37,808 nt of DNA from an uncultured Lachnospiraceae bacterium. Lineage in GTDB: Bacteria; Bacillota; Clostridia; Lachnospirales; Lachnospiraceae. The position numbers were made by a program, and so were the translations under genes. This document shows positions 32,509 through 37,808 of the stretch, in pieces (positions within the stretch are counted from its first letter, which is position 1; the number at the start of each line of letters is the position of its first letter). The notes under the pieces are model-generated. The model saw only the letters and a list, made by a program, of their open reading frames with translations. It was not told where the DNA came from and did no database searches. The stretch covers positions 1 to 37,808 of the forward strand of contig CALWRT010000140.1 of the NCBI GenBank assembly GCA_944384015.1. Direction: 5' to 3'.

Positions 32509-32889
32509 TTACTGGGGATTGCCTGTGGCGTCATCCACAGCATTCTCTGTGCCGTCTACCAGTTCTTCCCCAGCGTTCTCCACGCCGTTCACCAAGTCTT
32601 CTCCCGCGTTCTCTACATTGTCCACGACAGATTCCCCGTCTGTCCCGTCTGTGATTGTCATATCCCCGTCAGGCGTCTCCTCTACCACTCCTGAGCCGTC
32701 TGGTCCGCCGGTGCTTCCCATGCCGTTCGTATCTGTATCGGCAGGCGCTTCATTGACCATTTCACCGTCGTTCTCCTCTGTCACGCCTTCCTCCACTATC
32801 CCATCGTCTTTTCTGCCGCAGCCTGTAACGATGAATGACGCAAGCATAATGGACAGACCGAACATCAGCAGGTTTTTTCCTTTTTTCAT
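32509..32889 (-). CDS. Small acidic repetitive lipoprotein
   Basis: A 126-residue exported protein. A type II signal peptide ends at VTGC (Cys24). The mature part is strongly acidic and Gly/Asn-rich, and ends in about three imperfect copies of a VENAGEDLVNG unit (VDNVENAGEDLVNGVENAGE, then ELVDGTENAVDD). The start follows AAAGGAGAGC. No known domain. A 10-bp-arm hairpin lies directly upstream of the ribosome site. Function unknown; the acidic repeats might bind cations or cell wall, which is speculation. Confidence 0.75.
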   Translation of the reverse strand: MKKGKNLLMFGLSIMLASFIVTGCGRKDDGIVEEGVTEENDGEMVNEAPADTDTNGMGSTGGPDGSGVVEETPDGDMTITDGTDGESVVDNVENAGEDLVNGVENAGEELVDGTENAVDDATGNPQ

Positions 32890-32903
32890 AATAAGCTCTC
32901 CTT

Positions 32904-32966
32904 TACATAATGATTTGTCATCGACGGACTACTCGTTCTCCATAGTCCTTCGCTGTTCATTATGTA
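32904..32966 (-). promoter_or_regulatory. Two-tier hairpin in front of the lipoprotein ribosome site
   Basis: TACATAATGA (32904-32913) pairs with TCATTATGTA (32957-32966). Inside, GGACTA (32926-32931) pairs with TAGTCC (32943-32948), extended by flanking bases. On the minus strand the structure ends exactly where AAGGAG begins. It may protect the 5' end, terminate fbp transcription or control translation. Confidence 0.5.
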
Positions 32967-32984
32967 CGCTTAAAGGAAAAATAT

Positions 32985-34946
32985 TCACACATCTCCTTCA
33001 ATGAGTGTGCCTTCCCGGTATGCCCTCAGCAGTTTCTCCAAATCCTTGATCTGTCCCTCCAGCTCCCGGCCGATATCGGTATCCTCCACGCTCTTGCGCT
33101 TGCGCACCTCTTCTACAATGGTAATATCCGAGTGGATGTCGCTCTCCTTCTCAATCGCCGCCTCGGTGGACTCGAAGGGATCATGGGCAACGAGGCGCAG
33201 TCCGTAGGAATTATACACAAGGGTATAGCCGGCTATGCCCGTCTGCTTCTGGTATGCCCGCGAGAAGCCTCCGTCAATAATCAGAAGCCTTCCGTTACAG
33301 TACACAGGCTGCTCGCCCTTCTTCACCTTCACCGGCATATGTCCGTTAATAATGTGGGAGGTCTGCGGATCAAGGCCGAACTCTTCCAGAATCCTCGTGA
33401 CAATTTTGTCTTGCTTGATCAGCTCATAGTAATCATTTTTCCGTTCGCTGCGTATCTTCTCATCCCGAATAAAGTACCTCTCAAAGGTGGCCATTTTCGC
33501 CTTGCCATACACAGGAGAGTTCTCATTTGACCAGATATACCACATGATATCCTGGCCGTCCCGCCTCTCCTTGGTTCCCGGCTTGCTGTAGTATCCTTTT
33601 CTCGCATAGCTCTCTAATATATCATAGAGTCCCTTGCCGCTGTATTCCTGGCCGAAAATCCGAACCTTCTTAAAGTTCCCCTTATCGTCAAAGGGCACAC
33701 AGCCGTGATAGAGCAGGTTGGAATTATATACTTTGTACAGACTTCCCTTCAAGAATAGGAAGCGCACGTGCTGCTGCAGCTTCCCGCACCTTAAGAACGC
33801 TGAGCGGATCCTCTCCATCACCGCCTCCTCCTCTTCGCTAAGGGCGTACGGATTCTTGGGATCCACCGTAGGGAAATGACAGTCGTCCAGCGGATAATCC
33901 ACCCCGTCAATGGTCACAGTCGCGTTCTCATAGTGAATCTTATCCAGCAGGAGTCTTCCTTCCATCTCGAACTCAGGCCTGGATAAGATCAGCTGGCCTT
34001 CCAGCTTAAACTGTATCATCGCGATCGCCTTGTGCATCTTCTTCTCAAATTCCGCCGTCCTTATATCCCGTTTCCCATCCCGGTAATCAATGCCGAAGCA
34101 GGCGCAGGCGTCGTCCTTATACGTCTCCATAGCGAAAGTGGCCAGCGGAATCAGATTGATGCCGTAGTCGTCCTCAAGAGTATCCAGATTGCCGTATTTC
34201 GCGCAAATCCGAATGACATTGGCGATACAGGCCAGATGTCCCGAGGCCGCCCCCATCCACAGAACGTCGTGATTGCCCCACTGGATATCCACTGAATGGT
34301 AATGCATCAGAATATCCATGATGGGCGCCGCTCCCGGCCCTCTGTCATAGATATCCCCTACAATATGGAGATGGTCAACCACGAGCCTCTGGATCAGTTC
34401 GCTGAGTGCCACGATAAATTCCTGGGCCCGGTTAATGCGGATGATTGTGTTGATAATCTCGTTATAGTATGCCTCTTTGTCCTGGATTTCTTCCTTCTCC
34501 GTTATCAGCTCTTCAATAATATAAGCGAAGTCCTTCGGCAGCGCCTTGCGCACTTTAGAGCGAGTATACTTGGAAGACACCCTCTTGCATATCTGAATCA
34601 GACGGTGCAGGGTAATTTTATACCAGTCATCCAGATTCGTCTCTTCCCGGCAGACAATCTCCATCTTCTGCTTTGGATAATAGATAAGCGTTGCCAGGCT
34701 CTTCTTATCACGGATACTCAAAGTGTTGCCGAATTCATCATCGATTTTCCTTCTTATCGAGCCAGAACCATTCTTCAGGACATGTTTAAATTGTTCGTAC
34801 TCCCCATGAATATCCGACAGAAAATGTTCCGTTCCTTTGGGCAGATTCAAGATCGAGCGCAGATTGATAATCTCCGTGGACGCCTCCGCAATGGTCGGAT
34901 ACTGCTTGGCTAACCCTTTCAGATACTTCAGTTCCATTTCATCCAT
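32985..34946 (-). CDS. fbp: Class III fructose-1,6-bisphosphatase
   Basis: Gluconeogenic enzyme hydrolysing fructose 1,6-bisphosphate. The 653-residue length and the metallophosphatase motifs FLSDIHGEY (near 42-50), [11 protein letters not shown] and [10 protein letters not shown] define the Firmicutes class III (B. subtilis Fbp-like) family. [15 protein letters not shown] and [20 protein letters not shown] are further conserved blocks. AGGAGG lies 12 bases ahead of the ATG, slightly far. It has its own promoter at 35059-35087. Confidence 0.95.
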   Translation of the reverse strand: MDEMELKYLKGLAKQYPTIAEASTEIINLRSILNLPKGTEHFLSDIHGEYEQFKHVLKNGSGSIRRKIDDEFGNTLSIRDKKSLATLIYYPKQKMEIVCREETNLDDWYKITLHRLIQICKRVSSKYTRSKVRKALPKDFAYIIEELITEKEEIQDKEAYYNEIINTIIRINRAQEFIVALSELIQRLVVDHLHIVGDIYDRGPGAAPIMDILMHYHSVDIQWGNHDVLWMGAASGHLACIANVIRICAKYGNLDTLEDDYGINLIPLATFAMETYKDDACACFGIDYRDGKRDIRTAEFEKKMHKAIAMIQFKLEGQLILSRPEFEMEGRLLLDKIHYENATVTIDGVDYPLDDCHFPTVDPKNPYALSEEEEAVMERIRSAFLRCGKLQQHVRFLFLKGSLYKVYNSNLLYHGCVPFDDKGNFKKVRIFGQEYSGKGLYDILESYARKGYYSKPGTKERRDGQDIMWYIWSNENSPVYGKAKMATFERYFIRDEKIRSERKNDYYELIKQDKIVTRILEEFGLDPQTSHIINGHMPVKVKKGEQPVYCNGRLLIIDGGFSRAYQKQTGIAGYTLVYNSYGLRLVAHDPFESTEAAIEKESDIHSDITIVEEVRKRKSVEDTDIGRELEGQIKDLEKLLRAYREGTLIEGDV

Positions 34947-35058
34947 GCCGCGTATACCCCTCCTGTTCCATCATACAGCCGGCATTCCTTCTATATGAGA
35001 ATACCGGTGAAAATGTTCACACGTTCAGACAGATTTTTTAATTCCAGCATCTTTTTTC

Positions 35059-35087
35059 ATTATAGTATAATTATCTGTCCCTCACAA
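35059..35087 (-). promoter_or_regulatory. Promoter of fbp
   Basis: On the minus strand TTGTGA (35082-35087), 17 bases, TATAAT (35059-35064). The leader to fbp is about 105 bases and contains ACCGG/CCGGT near 34978-35012. Confidence 0.7.
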
Positions 35088-35158
35088 GAATAGGGGACGT
35101 ACTTTTTTTCAGACTAGGACGGATTATTTTTCATTATTACTTTTGAAAACCTTCATTC

Positions 35159-35223
35159 AAAACCTGCCGTGGATACCTACACATACTAACAGACGGCAGG
35201 ATTCTTCTATTTCTCTGCCGTCT
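35159..35223 (-). terminator. Terminator after dapB with an alternative pairing arm
   Basis: On the minus strand CCTGCCGT (35193-35200) pairs with ACGGCAGG (35163-35170), followed by TTTTG. The same middle segment (AGACGGCAG, plus strand, 35191-35199) can instead pair with CTGCCGTCT (35215-35223). The two pairings exclude each other, as in an attenuator. Simple back-to-back hairpins are the conservative reading. Confidence 0.65.
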
Positions 35224-35256
35224 GCATTCTTATCCTCATCTTATTCCTGTGTTGTT

Positions 35257-36012
35257 CTAACCGATCACATCTTCCATCGTATACAGGCCCGCAGGTTTCC
35301 CGGCCAGGAACTTCGCCGCCTGGACTGCGCCCTTGCCGAAAATATTCCTGGAATATGCCCGGTGATTCAGCTCCAGCACCTCATCCGTCCCTGCGAAGAT
35401 CACTTCATGTTCTCCCACAATGGTGCCGCCTCTGACCGACTGGATGCCGATCTCATCCTTACCGCGCTTTTTCCGCTCTCTTGTACGGTCATACTGATAG
35501 GAGAACACGCTGCCGCACGCCTCATTGATGCTGTCGGCCAGCGCCAGTGCCGTCCCGCTGGGGGCATCTACCTTCTGATTGTGATGCCTCTCTACGATCT
35601 CACAGTCGAATCCTGCCTCCCGCAGCACGGCTGCCGCCTCCTTCACCAGCTTCATCAGCAGGTTAATCCCAATGGACATGTTGGCGGAGCGCAGAACCGG
35701 AATCTTCTTAGACGTCTCCTGCACAGCCTGCGCCTGTGCCTCGGACAGCCCTGTCGTGCACAATACGACCGGCAGATTCTTGGCAACGCAGTCTTCCAGC
35801 AAGCAGTCCACCGCCTGGGCATTGGAAAAATCAATCACCACGTCCGCCTCTTCTGCACATTCCTTCAAGCTGGCATAGACAGGGTAATCTGTCACTTTAC
35901 ATCCGAACGGATCCACCCCTGCCACAATGCGGATATTCTCATCTGCCTTTGCCAATTCCGTAATCACCCGGCCCATTTTCCCGCCGCATCCATGCATAAT
36001 TACCTTAATCAT
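35257..36012 (-). CDS. dapB: 4-hydroxy-tetrahydrodipicolinate reductase
   Basis: Second committed step of lysine/diaminopimelate synthesis, NAD(P)H-dependent. The 251-residue protein has IKVIMHGCGGKMGRVI (Rossmann) at 2-17, VIDFSNAQAVDCLL, LCTTGLSEAQ, the catalytic EIVERHHNQKVDAPSGTAL block and SVRGGTIVGEHEVIFAG. It follows dapA by 19 bases and shares the lysine-riboswitch leader. Confidence 0.95.
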   Translation of the reverse strand: MIKVIMHGCGGKMGRVITELAKADENIRIVAGVDPFGCKVTDYPVYASLKECAEEADVVIDFSNAQAVDCLLEDCVAKNLPVVLCTTGLSEAQAQAVQETSKKIPVLRSANMSIGINLLMKLVKEAAAVLREAGFDCEIVERHHNQKVDAPSGTALALADSINEACGSVFSYQYDRTRERKKRGKDEIGIQSVRGGTIVGEHEVIFAGTDEVLELNHRAYSRNIFGKGAVQAAKFLAGKPAGLYTMEDVIG

Positions 36013-36031
36013 CCCATCTTCTCCAATCTTT

Positions 36032-36919
36032 TTACTTCAGCAGCCCGGCATCTTCCATCGCCTGGCGCAGCCTCTTCTCATGTTCCGGCTCAATCTGGGT
36101 GAGCGGCATGCGAAGCGGCCCGGCCTCAAATCCGATCATTGACACAGCCTTCTTCACCGGTATCGGATTCACTTCACAGAAGAGCGCTTCTGTCAAAGGC
36201 AGAAGTCTTAACTGTTCCTTCAGGCTCTTCTCCACATCCCCGGCAAGGTAATCCGCCACTATGTTATGGGTCTCTCTGGGCGCGATGTTGGACAGCACGG
36301 AAATGACCCCCTTTCCTCCCAAAGCCATGATCGGGACAATCTGATCGTCATTGCCCGAATAGATGTCAATACAGCCGTCTGCCAGCGTGGCAAGCTGCGT
36401 CACCTGGCCAATGTTGCCCGAAGCCTCCTTAATGCCTACGATATTATCCACTTCCTTCGCCATCTCCACAACTGTCTCCGGAAGAATATTGCATCCCGTG
36501 CGGCTGGGCACATTATAGAGAATCACCGGAATGGACACTGAATTGGCTACCGCCGCAAAATGCTGCTTCAGTCCCTTCTGAGTCGCTTTATTATAGTAAG
36601 GGGTCACTACCAGCAGGGCATCCGCTCCATATTTCTCTGCCTCCTGGGAGAGATAGATAGCTGTCTTTGTACAGTTAGAACCTGTTCCTGCGATGACGGG
36701 CACCCTGCCCGCCGTCTTCTCTACCGCATAGCGGATACAGTCCAAATGCTCCTCATGTGTCAGCGTCGACGCCTCTCCTGTCGTCCCGCAGATGACAATC
36801 GCGTCCGTCCCATGCTCAATCTGATAGTCAATCAGCCTGCCAAGCTCCTCAAAATTCACGTCCCCATTCTCGTAAAAAGGGGTGACGATGGCTACTGCCG
36901 CTCCTGTAAATACTGCCAT
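36032..36919 (-). CDS. dapA: 4-hydroxy-tetrahydrodipicolinate synthase
   Basis: Condenses pyruvate with aspartate semialdehyde, the branch point to lysine. The 295-residue aldolase-type TIM barrel has GTTGEASTLTHEEH at 45-58, the catalytic Tyr135 in LYNVPSRTG and the Schiff-base Lys164 in GIKEASGNI. The ATG at 36919 follows AAAGGAGGAAGC; the frame to 36991 is not supported. First gene of the dapAB operon, behind a lysine riboswitch. This enzyme draws on the same aspartate pathway as lysC and hom in this window. Confidence 0.97.
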   Translation of the reverse strand: MAVFTGAAVAIVTPFYENGDVNFEELGRLIDYQIEHGTDAIVICGTTGEASTLTHEEHLDCIRYAVEKTAGRVPVIAGTGSNCTKTAIYLSQEAEKYGADALLVVTPYYNKATQKGLKQHFAAVANSVSIPVILYNVPSRTGCNILPETVVEMAKEVDNIVGIKEASGNIGQVTQLATLADGCIDIYSGNDDQIVPIMALGGKGVISVLSNIAPRETHNIVADYLAGDVEKSLKEQLRLLPLTEALFCEVNPIPVKKAVSMIGFEAGPLRMPLTQIEPEHEKRLRQAMEDAGLLK

Positions 36920-36984
36920 ATTGCTTCCTCCTTTTCTCTGGCTTAATAAAATCAGGAAACAACGTTTCCTGTGAAGAATCAAGA

Positions 36985-37082
36985 AGTACAAAGAGTACCG
37001 CCTGCGGGACTCTCGCGCCGAGCGCGCATCCTGCGGAGTACTTTTTTATGAAATAGGAGCATAGTGCCTATTCCATAAAAAA
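36985..37082 (-). repeat. Two hairpins between the lysine riboswitch terminator and dapA
   Basis: Positions 37040-37082 form a near-perfect inverted repeat, CTTTTTTATG...CATAAAAAAG, around AATAGG/CCTATT. Next to it, 36990-37045 forms a GC-rich REP-like hairpin from CCGCAGGA...TCCCGCAGGCGG flanked by AGTAC. Both lie downstream of the riboswitch terminator and upstream of dapA. Confidence 0.55.
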
Positions 37083-37124
37083 GAGACGTCCCAAGGGCGC
37101 CTCTTCCTCCAATCCAGGGTCTCT
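37074..37124 (-). terminator. Riboswitch-controlled terminator of dapAB
   Basis: On the minus strand AGAGAC (37119-37124) pairs with GTCTCT (37082-37087), with extra inner GC pairing, followed by TTTTTTATGG. It lies about 25 bases after the lysine aptamer. Confidence 0.75.
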
Positions 37125-37148
37125 CTTCCTGTATTGCATCCTCAATCC

Positions 37149-37311
37149 GATAGCGCTCCATCTTGCGATGACAGTCACACAGCTCTTAACTGTGTGCCCA
37201 GAAAAGATCCCCAGGAAAAATCCTCTCTTCGGCGCCCTGCCCTTTTCCCGGCTTCTCCTGCTCCCTGACGCATCCGCCAAAGTACTCTTCCAGAGCGCGA
37301 CCTCTATCTTT
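37149..37311 (-). ncRNA. Lysine riboswitch (L box)
   Basis: On the minus strand the conserved core is visible: GATAGAGGTCGCG, AGAGTACT, AGCAGGAGAAGCCGGGAAAA, AGGGCGCCGAAG, CTGGGCACACAG, TGACTGTCAT and GGAGCGCTATC closing P1. With the terminator at 37074-37124 it should switch off dapAB when lysine is high. Confidence 0.95.
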
Positions 37312-37328
37312 CTTCTTCAATTACGTTA

Positions 37329-37357
37329 AATATAACATCCATGACAGGGAATGTCAA
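37329..37357 (-). promoter_or_regulatory. Promoter of the L box-dapAB operon
   Basis: TTGACA (37352-37357), 17 bases, TATATT (37329-37334) on the minus strand, about 18 bases before the aptamer. Confidence 0.8.
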
Positions 37358-37690
37358 CCGGATTTCTAGCCTTCTCGTAACGGGCCCTGCGGCAGCCGCG
37401 CAAAGTATCGCTGTCATTCTCTGATGCGCCTGAAAATCCGTGAGGCGCCCCACCTTCAATATCCCATTCTCCGCCATCACGGAATCCCATATCAGGTTGC
37501 CCCTGGCCTGCATATCGTGGATGTCCGTAAGCCAGCATAACCGTCCTTCCCATTCTGGAAAGTTCCTGTGTGAGAGCTTCCTTGGCGATCCCCTCTCCGA
37601 AATATACCTTGTTCGGATCCCTTCTTAATATATATTGAAACGGCCCGGGGCCAGAATCTCAGAAGCAGCATTCTTTCATTCCGCAATTTT
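37358..37690 (-). pseudogene. Decayed reading frame, possibly iron-containing alcohol dehydrogenase N-terminus
   Basis: Minus-strand frames give DPNKVYFGEGIAKEALTQEL followed by SRMGRTVMLAYG. This resembles the start of iron-containing alcohol dehydrogenases (NPTKIIFGKG...KVLLVYGGGS). Further protein-like sequence (DSVMAENGILKVG) appears only in another frame, and the upstream part is also out of frame. No intact gene can be built. The dapAB promoter sits right after the fragment. Confidence 0.4.
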
Positions 37691-37771
37691 CCCATAGCGA
37701 TCGATACCTACGCAACCAAACATAACTCTTTTTGCCTGCTATAGTTGGTAGAACTTTGAAAAATCAGGGGA

Positions 37772-37808
37772 TATAATGATGACAGGAGGTGTGAAAAGTA
37801 TGAAAATG
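37772..37808 (+). CDS. Start of a gene running off the right edge
   Basis: A -10-like TATAAT (37772-37777) and AGGAGGTG (37784-37791) precede ATG AAA ATG at 37800-37808. Only three codons are present, so the product is unknown. The ribosome site and -10 make a true start likely. No good -35 is seen at the usual distance. Confidence 0.5.

Noticed and set aside
32319-32543. Extended N-terminus of hisA
   Set aside because: The 75 extra codons cross a hairpin and the lipoprotein 3' end; the ATG at 32318 has a strong AGGAGG and the family N-terminus.
31491-32654. 387-codon plus-strand frame
   Set aside because: Antisense to hisA and the lipoprotein gene; no start signal or family resemblance.
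35143-36102. 319-codon plus-strand frame
   Set aside because: Shadow of dapB on the opposite strand.

Overview
The window looks like a chromosomal segment of a low-to-moderate GC Firmicute, most likely Lachnospiraceae (Clostridium cluster XIVa, in the Dorea / Clostridium scindens neighbourhood). The reasons are the class III fructose-bisphosphatase, a eukaryotic-type HisA, an ApgM-type homoserine kinase next to hom and lysC, FMN and lysine riboswitches, strong AGGAGG ribosome sites and Firmicutes-type -35/-10 promoters. The species guess is inference. Most of the window is core housekeeping sequence on the minus strand.

Layout. 1-500: a strong leftward promoter with a structured leader running out of the window, and two tRNA-Ser genes. 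500-4740: an AT-rich accessory stretch holding nested insertion-sequence remnants, a divergent XRE regulator/membrane protein pair with two matching operator palindromes, another small membrane protein, an IS66 tnpA with internal stop codons and an orphan LytTR response regulator. 4750-10120: the tsaE-tsaB-rimI-(small protein)-rnz-tsaD-ispD cluster, headed by a YcxB-like membrane protein; it covers tRNA t6A modification, tRNA 3' processing and isoprenoid synthesis. 10300-14170: a three-gene MacAB-like ABC exporter. 14530-18320, on the plus strand: a DUF3048 lipoprotein, then a macro-domain/HTH protein, a small vWA protein and an ADP-ribosylglycohydrolase. 18440-19410: a riboflavin ECF S component (ribU) under an FMN riboswitch.

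19450-26430: tex, then the aspartate/threonine operon (ACT protein, hom, ApgM-type homoserine kinase, lysC) with its own promoter and terminator. 26535-31440: prfB with its programmed +1 frameshift, secA behind a long leader, and hpf. 31518-34950: eukaryotic-type hisA, a repetitive acidic lipoprotein and class III fbp. 35257-37357: dapA-dapB under a lysine riboswitch. Beyond that is a decayed reading frame, and the first three codons of a new plus-strand gene start at the right edge.

The genes form two amino-acid pathway blocks from aspartate: lysC-hom-thrB-like towards threonine/methionine, and dapAB towards lysine and diaminopimelate, the latter sensed by the lysine riboswitch. The least understood part is the plus-strand cassette of two predicted ADP-ribose erasers with a vWA protein between them. 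It has no visible ADP-ribosyltransferase, and a stem-loop covers the vWA ribosome site.
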